The notes beneath the pieces are model-generated. The model did no database searches and was not told the DNA's origin. It saw only the letters and a program-made list of their open reading frames with translations. This document shows, one piece after another, positions 28,200 to 36,317 of a stretch of DNA of 64,000 nucleotides. Within the stretch, counting starts at the first letter, position 1; every line of letters starts with the position of its first letter. The translations under genes were made by a program, and so were the position numbers. The stretch is from Methylacidiphilales bacterium (GTDB lineage: Bacteria > Verrucomicrobiota > Verrucomicrobiia > Methylacidiphilales > UBA1321): contig JAMFSY010000007.1 in assembly GCA_026225555.1 (NCBI GenBank), positions 24,933 to 88,932 on the forward strand. The letters are read 5' to 3'.

Positions 28200-30295
28200 T
28201 CTCGGGGCTTTGAATCCGCGAGGCTATCCAAGGCGCTCATACGGGCGTTGAGCCGCGCGGTCATTGTTTCCGTAAATTCCACGGCGGCTTCATCCCAGGT
28301 CTGCCATTTGCCATAAGAGCCCGGATCTCCGCTTGGGACCTCGCCATGGGCCGTACCGAGGGCGTGCCAGAGAGTGTAATAGCTATTGGAGGCAATGGGA
28401 CGGGGGGAAATAGAGTTAAACGTTGCGACAGCATCCTTGATTTTTCCTCCTTGAAGATCGCTTCGGGCTCGAACTAATTTTTCCTGCCACGAAGTTCTAT
28501 CGGGTGGATTTGCCTTCACAAACGACTCGAAGGGGCCAGGGCCAAGACGTTCCCAAAGAACGGCGTTCAGCAAGGAGTAATGCTGGCTGGAGGGTTGGGA
28601 AAGGAAGTCTTGGATCGTGCTCGTGGGAAGCAATGCAATCCAATTTGAAAAGTAGTTGAAGAAAGGCTCGGACCATTCCGTGGCGTCAGATTGCGAGAGA
28701 AGTGCCAGGCTTTCGCTGGGTCGGCCGAGAAGAGTGCTATAACAAAAAGCTCTTATGATTTGATGATGTTGCAAAAGGAGATCGCGCGATTTCTCGATTT
28801 CCTTTCGATTTCCCGGAGTGAGAGTCCAACTGCCTGGCTGCTTTCGCTCCCACAGCATGCCGTCTTCGTCGCAGCAAATGAATGCCATATCGGGAAGATG
28901 AGTCAGAGTCATAATCCAACAAAAGTTATTTCTATCCAAAAGGACATAGTTGACCTTTAAATGCTCCGCCGCCTGCGCGAGCGCTTCAGGTTCATTCCAG
29001 AGGAAGAAAAAATAACGTTTGGATTCATCCGAAAAATGGGCGAGACCGCTGTCTAGAAGAGGATGAAAATCGCCGTTCTGGCCGAACGATAAGTAGGCCC
29101 CCTCGCCATGGCTGCATAGCACCGATACAGGCTGGCCTTTTGCAACTGGGATTTGGTCAACGATATTCGGTGCATAGGGGTTGGCATAAGTTGCCAAATA
29201 CTTTTGGCTTTTGAGATCGCCATAAATAGACAATAGGTTGAAAGACCCAGCAAACAACATGAAGTTGCATAGGAGGCATAGCCCCATGTTTTTGGCTAAA
29301 ACGATAAGCCGTGGACGCACGGATCTTTGAATTGAAATCTCCCGCGAGGAGTAAACAAAGAGGAGGGAGATGGCCAGGATGCCAGCGAATCGAAAATGTT
29401 TCAGCGCCATATAAAACGAAAAGATGGAGAAGAGAAGCAGCCAGAGTGGCGTCCGCCGGGAGGTTAGGAATGCAAAGGCCAAGAGCATTCCCGCTACGAT
29501 GACGAGCGCGTCGGTTATTGAAGAAAAATCCGTGATGGGCCACATTTCCGGCGAAAGCGCGGTTGATCCAGGGTCGAAGGCCTGAAGAAAGGGAAAGAGA
29601 AGGCGGCTCGGACCGTAGGGATTTATGATGGTGGCCAGTGCTGCTAAAATCATGACTAGAAAAGCTCTTTCCCATAGGACTTTTTCAGTGAGCCTTTTTC
29701 TATTGGAGACCAGTTCGCACCCCACCCACAGAACGAGTGCAAACAAGCCAATAACAAAACTGCTATGAACGTTTGTCCACGCAAAAAAGATCAAGAACAG
29801 ACGGATATAGAAGTTTGGAGAAAGCTCTTCAAAGCGTGATTTGGCGAGCAAGACCATCATCAATACCAATAGTAATTCGCCTGCGAGTTCGGGACGTTCC
29901 TCCAGTCGACTCTTCATAAGAATTCCGGCTGCGAAATAACTTAAAATGGAAAGAATGTCGAAGGCTGGATACTTTTTCCCAGAATTGACGATGGGCAGAA
30001 AAATAATGAGTAGGTAGACGGCGGAAAAGAGAATCCACAGAACGGGAAATCCGCCGATCTTATAGATAAGAGCCAGGATAACTTCATAGCCTGCGTATTC
30101 ATCGAAATAAGGAGTGGCCGGCAAGGAGAAGGAAGCGGCGGGCTGGGTCGGCAGGCTGAAAGTATGAAGGATGTGGAAGCCTTCCGAAAGCTGCCACCAA
30201 ATATCGACCTGGGTGATCTGAAGCGAGCAAAAGATGATGTAGACGAAGACGTAACTCGCTAATAAAACTGACAGGGTCCTGCTTAACGCGCTCAT
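28184..30295 (-). CDS. Large polytopic membrane protein of GT-C-like type
   Basis: 703 residues from the ATG at 30295. The frame stays open further upstream, but that part is antisense to the ABC-F gene and is not protein-like for this family. The first loop has VDIWWQLSEGFHILHTFSLP, and a later motif is RLEERPELAGELLL; these recur in a family of large bacterial membrane proteins thought to be GT-C-fold glycosyltransferases, but the role is unproven. About ten membrane helices fill residues 1-375; the remaining 330 residues are soluble and helical, perhaps repeat-like. Base composition is low in GC like its convergent partner, so the two may have arrived together and act on the same surface polymer. 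Confidence 0.72.
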   Translation of the reverse strand: MSALSRTLSVLLASYVFVYIIFCSLQITQVDIWWQLSEGFHILHTFSLPTQPAASFSLPATPYFDEYAGYEVILALIYKIGGFPVLWILFSAVYLLIIFLPIVNSGKKYPAFDILSILSYFAAGILMKSRLEERPELAGELLLVLMMVLLAKSRFEELSPNFYIRLFLIFFAWTNVHSSFVIGLFALVLWVGCELVSNRKRLTEKVLWERAFLVMILAALATIINPYGPSRLLFPFLQAFDPGSTALSPEMWPITDFSSITDALVIVAGMLLAFAFLTSRRTPLWLLLFSIFSFYMALKHFRFAGILAISLLFVYSSREISIQRSVRPRLIVLAKNMGLCLLCNFMLFAGSFNLLSIYGDLKSQKYLATYANPYAPNIVDQIPVAKGQPVSVLCSHGEGAYLSFGQNGDFHPLLDSGLAHFSDESKRYFFFLWNEPEALAQAAEHLKVNYVLLDRNNFCWIMTLTHLPDMAFICCDEDGMLWERKQPGSWTLTPGNRKEIEKSRDLLLQHHQIIRAFCYSTLLGRPSESLALLSQSDATEWSEPFFNYFSNWIALLPTSTIQDFLSQPSSQHYSLLNAVLWERLGPGPFESFVKANPPDRTSWQEKLVRARSDLQGGKIKDAVATFNSISPRPIASNSYYTLWHALGTAHGEVPSGDPGSYGKWQTWDEAAVEFTETMTARLNARMSALDSLADSKPRDYGVR

Positions 30296-30449
30296 GTTTC
30301 CGTTAAGTTTTAGACGCCGCCGAATGCTTGGCAATAGTCCAGCCGGTGCGTGGGCGGCGGATATGAAGGGCGGATCCGAGTCCTTGCGCGCGAAAGAACT
30401 CGCGGCGAAGCTTGCGGTGACGCGCAACCCTCCGTAGAATGGTTCGCTT

Positions 30450-32417
30450 ATGCTTACCCTGTCCGAAATCGGCAAGAGCTTTGGCTCGCGCACGCTGTTT
30501 GAAGATGTCTCCCTGAGCATCAATCTCGGCGAGCGGATCGCGCTGGTCGGGCCGAATGGCGCAGGCAAGTCGACCTTGTTCTCCATCATCCTCGGCTTGA
30601 CGGAGCCCGACAACGGCACCGTCGTGCTCGATAAACACACCACGCTTGGGTATCTCGCGCAGGAAACGGCCGCGATTGGGGAGGAAACTGTGCTGCAGCT
30701 CGCCACCGCGATCACGCCGGAGCATGGACGGCTGCAGCAAATTCTCGCCAAGGGCGCGGCGAGCGGCGAGACCGATACCGAGGAGTATCACGACGCGTTG
30801 GCGAAATACGCGGAGCTCGGCGGCTACCAGCTCGAGCCCAAGGCCAAGCGCATCCTAAGCGGGCTCGCCTTTCGCGATTCCGATTTCGACCGGCCCGCCC
30901 GCACGATGAGCGGCGGCTGGGTCATGCGGGCTCACCTCGCCAAGCTTCTGGTCATGGAGCCTGATCTCCTCATGCTCGATGAGCCGACGAATCACCTCGA
31001 CCTTGAATCGCTCGGCTGGTTCCAGAATTATTTGATGTATTACCCCGGCGCGATCCTGATGATCTCGCACGATCGCGCGTTTCTCAACGAGCTGGTCGAT
31101 AACATCTTTGAGATTCGCCACAGCCAGGTCCATCGCTACCGCGGCAATTACGACGCCTACGTCGAACAGAAAAAGCAACGCCAGGAAATCCAGCTCGCCG
31201 CTTACAAAAACCAGCAGGCCGAGATCCAGAAGCTTCAGGAGTTCGCCGACCGCTTCCGGGCCAAGGCGAGCAAGGCATCGCAGGCGCAAAGCAAGTTGAA
31301 GCAGATCGAGCGCATGGAAAAAATCGAGGCGCCCGAATCGCACGAAAAGAAAATCCACATCAAATTTCCGCAGCCCGTGCGCAGCGGCCAGCGCGTCATC
31401 ACGCTGAACAAGATCCATCATGCCTACGACTCACTTGTCGTCTATCGCGGCATCGATTTGGAGATCGAGAAGGGCCAGCGCATCGTGCTCGTCGGGCCGA
31501 ATGGCGCGGGCAAATCGACCCTCCTGAAAATTCTCGGCGGCGTGCTGCCTGTGCAACAGGGCGAACGGAAACTCGGCCATAATACCGAGGTCGGCTACTC
31601 CTCACAGAATCGCGGCGAGATGCTGAATCCCACTCGCAACGTTTTGCAGGAGGCACTCAGCATCCCCGCCCCGCTGCCTGAGGTCACCACCCGCACCATC
31701 CTCGGTTCCTTCCTTTTCCAGGGAGACGATGCGTACAAGAAAGTTGGCGTTCTCTCCGGCGGAGAAAAGACCCGTCTCGGCCTGGTGAAGCTCCTGCTCA
31801 ATCCGCCGAACTTGCTCCTCATGGATGAGCCGACGACCCACCTCGACATGGCGAGCATCGACGCGCTGATCGAGGCGTTGAAGCAATATCAAGGCACGCT
31901 TGTTTTCATCAGCCATGACGTTTACTTCATCCGCGCGCTTGCCCAGACCGTGCTGCATATCAGCGCGGGCCAGTTGACGCCCTACTCGGGTGATTACGAT
32001 TATTATCTCGATAAATCGGGTGCGCGTTCCGAGAAACAGGGTCTCGTCGCCGGCGAACAGTTGACCGATTCACGTCCCGCCGAAGCGCCCGCCGCACCGC
32101 GCGCCCTCACCGGTTCGCCGGTCAAGACGAAGGAGCAAAAGCGTCGCGAAGCCGAGGAACGCCAGGCCGTTTCCGCGGCAAAGAAAAAAGCGCAGGCGCA
32201 TCTGGAAGCGATCGAAAAGCAGATCGCCGACCTGGAGGCCCGACACAAGGAACTCCTCGTCAAACTGGAAGCCCCGGAGACCTATCAGCCCGGCGGCGAC
32301 GCTGCGAAACTCAACCGCGAACTCGGCGAACATGCCGCCCGTATTGCCGCCCTCAACGAAGAGTGGGAAGACGCCACGGCCGACGTCGCGGCGTTGAATC
32401 CGCCTGCGGCAGTTTAA
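30450..32417 (+). CDS. ABC-F family ATPase (Uup/YheS-like)
   Basis: 655 residues with two ABC nucleotide-binding domains and no membrane segments, the mark of ABC-F translation factors that bind the ribosomal E site. Domain 1: Walker A GPNGAGKST (34-42), signature MSGGW, Walker B LLMLDEPTNHLDL. The linker of about 75 residues is rich in Lys/Gln/Glu (QKKQRQEIQLAAYKNQQAEI), the P-site tRNA interaction motif. Domain 2: Walker A GPNGAGKST near 350, signature LSGGEKTR, Walker B LLLMDEPTTHLDM. A basic C-terminal tail with coiled coil (about 570-655) resembles Uup and YheS. It likely rescues stalled ribosomes; resistance to an antibiotic cannot be inferred. Confidence 0.95.
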   Translation: MLTLSEIGKSFGSRTLFEDVSLSINLGERIALVGPNGAGKSTLFSIILGLTEPDNGTVVLDKHTTLGYLAQETAAIGEETVLQLATAITPEHGRLQQILAKGAASGETDTEEYHDALAKYAELGGYQLEPKAKRILSGLAFRDSDFDRPARTMSGGWVMRAHLAKLLVMEPDLLMLDEPTNHLDLESLGWFQNYLMYYPGAILMISHDRAFLNELVDNIFEIRHSQVHRYRGNYDAYVEQKKQRQEIQLAAYKNQQAEIQKLQEFADRFRAKASKASQAQSKLKQIERMEKIEAPESHEKKIHIKFPQPVRSGQRVITLNKIHHAYDSLVVYRGIDLEIEKGQRIVLVGPNGAGKSTLLKILGGVLPVQQGERKLGHNTEVGYSSQNRGEMLNPTRNVLQEALSIPAPLPEVTTRTILGSFLFQGDDAYKKVGVLSGGEKTRLGLVKLLLNPPNLLLMDEPTTHLDMASIDALIEALKQYQGTLVFISHDVYFIRALAQTVLHISAGQLTPYSGDYDYYLDKSGARSEKQGLVAGEQLTDSRPAEAPAAPRALTGSPVKTKEQKRREAEERQAVSAAKKKAQAHLEAIEKQIADLEARHKELLVKLEAPETYQPGGDAAKLNRELGEHAARIAALNEEWEDATADVAALNPPAAV

Positions 32418-32419
32418 GC

Positions 32420-32926
32420 TTAATTCTGCGCGTTAGCCGCGATGGAAATAAGCCGGAAGTTTTGGCGAAAAGGTGATTCCGGAGCGGGCGCGTAGCCATA
32501 GACGGCGTCTACTTTCGCCCCTTGCTTGAACGAATTGACCACTTGCCAAAGATGGAGTGGCACGACTAAACCGATTCCCTGCCCGGTCGTATCTTTGATG
32601 ACGATGCGGGAATGATCATTTGGATAAGAGATCGATCCGCTAACGATCCTCGGTGATTGAGCTGCAGCCATGTGTTCAAGCAGGGGCCAGTAAACCGTGG
32701 AAAAGATCCTCGTGCTCGTCGAATTGTAGGGAAAGGAAATCCCCAGGATCACCAGGGAGAGTTTCGAGGGATTGTCCTTGTCGCTCCGAGCGTAGGCATG
32801 ATCAAACGAGTAAGTATAGATCCATGCCAGCGCACCCAGGAGAATCACGCTGACAATTGATCGGTGGAGCCACGCCTTTTTCACGATCGAATCGTAGAGC
32901 TTCTCTTCTACGAAGAGCAACTTCAC
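32420..32926 (-). CDS. Hypothetical single-pass membrane protein
   Basis: 168 residues. One membrane helix at about 23-43 (SIVSVILLGALAWIYTYSF), then an extracytoplasmic part of about 120 residues with no motif I recognise (ISYPNDHSRIVIKDTTGQG, VYGYAPAPESPFRQN). It ends three bases after the ABC-F gene on the opposite strand and is divergent from the nuclease-ligase gene. No function can be assigned. Confidence 0.72.
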   Translation of the reverse strand: MKLLFVEEKLYDSIVKKAWLHRSIVSVILLGALAWIYTYSFDHAYARSDKDNPSKLSLVILGISFPYNSTSTRIFSTVYWPLLEHMAAAQSPRIVSGSISYPNDHSRIVIKDTTGQGIGLVVPLHLWQVVNSFKQGAKVDAVYGYAPAPESPFRQNFRLISIAANAQN

Positions 32927-32983
32927 TCTTCCTTTATCGAAGCCACTCTTTCGACAAAGTCAGGATGATAGATAGATTGATGA

Positions 32984-35701
32984 ATGTCCTGGTCAGTGGA
33001 AATGCGCGGCAAAAGCATCTACCTGCCGCAGATCGATCTTTGGTGTGATGCCCATGTGCCCGTGCCTTGTTCGTTTGTTTCGCATGCGCATTTCGATCAT
33101 CTGGCCGCGCACCGAAAGATTATCACGTCGGAAGGCACGCGCCGGTTGATGGCCACGCGGCTTCCCGGCGAACGCGAGGAGATCGTGCTGCCTTTCGGCG
33201 CGTCCTATGCCTTCGATGCCGGGACGGAGCTGAGGCTTTATCCCGCCGGACACATCTTCGGCTCCGCCATGCTGCATGCGACCCGCGAGAGCGAATCTTT
33301 TCTCTACACCGGCGATTTTAAATTGCGGCCGGGACATTCGGCGGAAAAATGCGAACCGCCGCGTGCGGATGTGGTCGTGATGGAAACAACCTTCGGTCTG
33401 CCGCGCTATGTTTTTCCGTCGATCGAAAAAGTCCTCGCCGACATCGTCCACTTTTGTCAGGACGCGATTGAAGATGGGCAGGTGCCTGTTCTCTTCGGCT
33501 ACTCGCTCGGTAAAAGCCAGGAGCTTCTTTCCAGCCTCGCGGAAGCAAAGCTCCCCGTCATGCTGCACCCTCAGACCCTCAAGATCACCAGGGTCTACGA
33601 AGAACTCGGCCAGACTTTCTGCCCCTACGAGCCCTTCACGCTCACCGAAGTTTCCGGGCATGTCGTGCTCTGTCCGCCACAGGCCGCGCAATCCGCCTGG
33701 CTGCGTAAAATCAAGGCGCGACGCACGGCTGCGATTACCGGTTGGGCGGTCGATCCCGCGGCCGTTTATCGTTATCAATGCGACGCCGCCTTTCCGCTCA
33801 GCGATCACGCCGATTATGCCGATCTGCTGCGCTTCGTGGAATTGGTGCAGCCTAAACGGGTGCTTACCGTCCACGGTTACGTCAAAGAATTCGCGCGCAC
33901 CCTACGCGAAAAGGGAATCGAGGCATGGGCACTGGGAATCGATAATCAGCTGGAGATTTCACTGACGCAACTAAATCACCGGGCTCTCGCCACGCCTGTT
34001 CCGAAGGCGCCGCCAGTCGTCCGGCAAACTCAGGAAGGCGTCGTTGGTAAGGAAGACCTGCTTGCCTTCGCCCAAGTTGCCGAAAAGATTCGCGCGACAA
34101 TGAAAAAGCTCGAAAAAGTGGAGTTGTTAAAAAATTATTTTGCCAAACTCCCACCCGAAGCACTCGGTGCGGCGGCGCTTTCCTTCACCGGCCGGCCATT
34201 CCCGCCGAGCGAGGGCCGCGCATTGAATTGTGGCTGGGCGATTCTCAAGGCGGCCCTGCTCGGTGTCTCCGGCACGAGCGAGGCCGATTACCGTTCAACT
34301 TACCATCGCTACAGCGACAGCGGGGACACGGCGGAGGCCATTCTCCAAGGCCGCACCACGCCTTCACCCTGGCCGGTTTCTCACCTGCCCGCCTTCTTCG
34401 ATTCGTTGGCCGCGATGCGCGGGCCGTTCGACAAAAGGGATCTCTTGCGAGATCGGTTGGCGCAGCTTGATCCCCTTGCGGCGAAATATTTGATCAAAAT
34501 CATCACGGGAGATTTGCGCATCGGTTTGAAAGAGGGGCTGGTCGAAGAAGCGCTCGCCGCCGCATTTGCCCGTCCGCCCGAAGCGATTCGCGAGGCCAAT
34601 ATGTTAAGCGGCGATCTCGCGGCCACCGCGCGCGCCGCGCGCGAAGGCACGTTGGAGAAAATGGAGCTCCGGACCTTCAATCCCATCCACTTCATGCTGG
34701 CGAGTCCTGAGCCGACGGCGCAGGCCATCGTGGAGCGCCTGGCCGATCCCATTTGGGTCGAGGAAAAGTATGACGGTATTCGCTGCCAGTTGCACAAGGA
34801 GGGCGAGCGGGTGGAGCTTTATTCGCGAGAACTGCGGTGCATTACGGATCAATTTCCCGATCTCACCGCGCGGGCCCGGAAAATTCCGGCCGACTTCATC
34901 GCGGATGGGGAGCTGCTCGCGTGGCAGAATGGACGCGCGCTGCCTTTCGCGGAACTGCAAAAACGGCTGGGGCGAAAAGGGGGCGACGATTTCTTTCTGG
35001 GTGCGGAAATTCCGGTGTCGTTTTCGCTTTACGACCTGCTTGGTCTGGAGGGAAAGAGCCTGCTCAAATTATCGCTCCGCGAACGCCGGGCGCGCCTCGA
35101 TGCCATCCCGCTCGTTTCCGGGATCGAGCGGGCGCCTTATCGATTGGTCAGCGGTGCAACGGCGATCGAGGCGGCGTTTCTTCAGGCGCGCGAGCGCGGC
35201 AATGAAGGTCTGATGGCGAAGGACCCGGAATCCATTTATCTTCCGGGCCGCCGTGGACTGGCCTGGCTGAAATTGAAAAAAGCCTACGCCACGCTTGATG
35301 TCGTGGTGGTCGGCGTCGAGTGGGGCCACGGCAAGCGCAAGAACGTGCTTTCCGATTACACCTTCGCCGTGCGCGACGAAGAGACGAACCGGCTCCTCCC
35401 GGTTGGCAAAGCCTACTCGGGCCTGACCGATGCGGAGATCGCACATTACACCGAGCATTTCCTCCAAAGCACGCTGGAGGAACGCGGGTGCTATCGTTTG
35501 GTACAGCCGGAAGTCGTGCTCGAGGTCGCGTTCGATACCATCCAGCGCAGCGACCGGCACGCCTCGGGTTATGCCCTCCGCTTTCCCCGTATCCTGCGCA
35601 TCCGCGATGACAAGACCGTGCGCGAAATCGATACGCTGGCCTATTGCCGGGAATTGGCCGAGACTGCCGCGCAGGGCTGGAAATCGATGCCCGCGACGTG
35701 A
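32984..35701 (+). CDS. Beta-CASP exonuclease fused to ATP-dependent DNA ligase
   Basis: 905 residues. The N-terminal third (about 1-330) is a metallo-beta-lactamase/beta-CASP nuclease of the ligase-associated DNA exonuclease group: SHAHFDHL metal site (about 33-40), GHIFGSAML, YTGDFKLR, FPLSDHADY and VHGY for the later metal and beta-CASP motifs. A linker of about 40 residues leads to a complete ATP-dependent ligase: an N-terminal DNA-binding domain (about 365-570), adenylation motif EEKYDGIR with nucleophile Lys595, ELYSRE, ADGELLAW, RGNEGLMAKDP, WLKLKK, and an OB-fold end. In most bacteria these are two neighbouring genes, often with an Lhr-type helicase; here they are one chain. It would trim and seal DNA ends in repair. 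A small gene overlaps its stop. Confidence 0.95.
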   Translation: MSWSVEMRGKSIYLPQIDLWCDAHVPVPCSFVSHAHFDHLAAHRKIITSEGTRRLMATRLPGEREEIVLPFGASYAFDAGTELRLYPAGHIFGSAMLHATRESESFLYTGDFKLRPGHSAEKCEPPRADVVVMETTFGLPRYVFPSIEKVLADIVHFCQDAIEDGQVPVLFGYSLGKSQELLSSLAEAKLPVMLHPQTLKITRVYEELGQTFCPYEPFTLTEVSGHVVLCPPQAAQSAWLRKIKARRTAAITGWAVDPAAVYRYQCDAAFPLSDHADYADLLRFVELVQPKRVLTVHGYVKEFARTLREKGIEAWALGIDNQLEISLTQLNHRALATPVPKAPPVVRQTQEGVVGKEDLLAFAQVAEKIRATMKKLEKVELLKNYFAKLPPEALGAAALSFTGRPFPPSEGRALNCGWAILKAALLGVSGTSEADYRSTYHRYSDSGDTAEAILQGRTTPSPWPVSHLPAFFDSLAAMRGPFDKRDLLRDRLAQLDPLAAKYLIKIITGDLRIGLKEGLVEEALAAAFARPPEAIREANMLSGDLAATARAAREGTLEKMELRTFNPIHFMLASPEPTAQAIVERLADPIWVEEKYDGIRCQLHKEGERVELYSRELRCITDQFPDLTARARKIPADFIADGELLAWQNGRALPFAELQKRLGRKGGDDFFLGAEIPVSFSLYDLLGLEGKSLLKLSLRERRARLDAIPLVSGIERAPYRLVSGATAIEAAFLQARERGNEGLMAKDPESIYLPGRRGLAWLKLKKAYATLDVVVVGVEWGHGKRKNVLSDYTFAVRDEETNRLLPVGKAYSGLTDAEIAHYTEHFLQSTLEERGCYRLVQPEVVLEVAFDTIQRSDRHASGYALRFPRILRIRDDKTVREIDTLAYCRELAETAAQGWKSMPAT

Positions 35702-36096
35702 TGAAGCTTCCCCCGCAAATCGAAATGGAAGGCCTGATCGCCTACGAACAGGTCGGCGCGTTTGAGGACTTGCAGCGCAAGCGCCTGCCGGCGATTTATG
35801 GCGGGCTGACGCTACTATTTGTCATCTGCGGCGGCGCGATGCTGCTGGCGAATCTTCCGGCCGGGGCCCTTTTATGCCTCGGGATCGCCATCCTGTTTCC
35901 GCTTTGGGCCGGGTTTGAATGGTGGCGGCTGCGGTTGCGCTACCAGGAGAATCTGCGACGGCTCGCGGAGCTGGAAAGCCAGTACGGCGACCAGGTGCCA
36001 TGGCTCCAGGTCGAACGGCATTTCGCCGCGTTGGAGCAATTGCGGGCGGACCTGGCCGAGGAGAAGCAGAAAGCCGAAGAGCGCCGCGCTAAATAA
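35701..36096 (+). CDS. Hypothetical two-helix membrane protein
   Basis: 131 residues. The ATG overlaps the last base of the ligase stop codon (TGATG), indicating coupled translation. Two hydrophobic helices (about 30-50 and 54-72) are followed by a charged coiled coil (WRLRLRYQENLRRLAELE to the C-terminus). It may anchor or regulate the ligase-exonuclease at the membrane, but this is only suggested by position. Confidence 0.72.
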   Translation: MKLPPQIEMEGLIAYEQVGAFEDLQRKRLPAIYGGLTLLFVICGGAMLLANLPAGALLCLGIAILFPLWAGFEWWRLRLRYQENLRRLAELESQYGDQVPWLQVERHFAALEQLRADLAEEKQKAEERRAK

Positions 36097-36259
36097 TCCC
36101 GCGACAGAGCCAGCGAAGCAGGGACCAGGCACTATGCCCGGCGTAGAGAAGATGATCTCCAAAAAGAAACATCCCCAGCAGGATGAGCCCGACCACGATG
36201 GAAAGCACTGTCCAAGCCTGAATATAGCGGGGGGAATAAGGCAGGGGCTCGTTGCTCAT
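36089..36259 (-). CDS. Small single-helix membrane protein (56 residues)
   Basis: ATG at 36259, stop TAG at 36089. The product starts MSNEPLPYSPRYIQAW, has one strong membrane helix (TVLSIVVGLILLGMFLFG, about 17-34) and a short tail with LLRWLCRGII. Codon use matches the neighbours. It begins 59 bases after the stop of the ABC exporter gene on the same strand, and its end overlaps the convergent gene at 35701-36096 by eight bases. The function is unknown. Confidence 0.6.
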   Translation of the reverse strand: MSNEPLPYSPRYIQAWTVLSIVVGLILLGMFLFGDHLLYAGHSAWSLLRWLCRGII

Positions 36260-36317
36260 AATGAGAACGAATTAGCACAGGATGCGCGGCCGCGCAATCA
36301 ACGTTTGCCTCAGGCGC

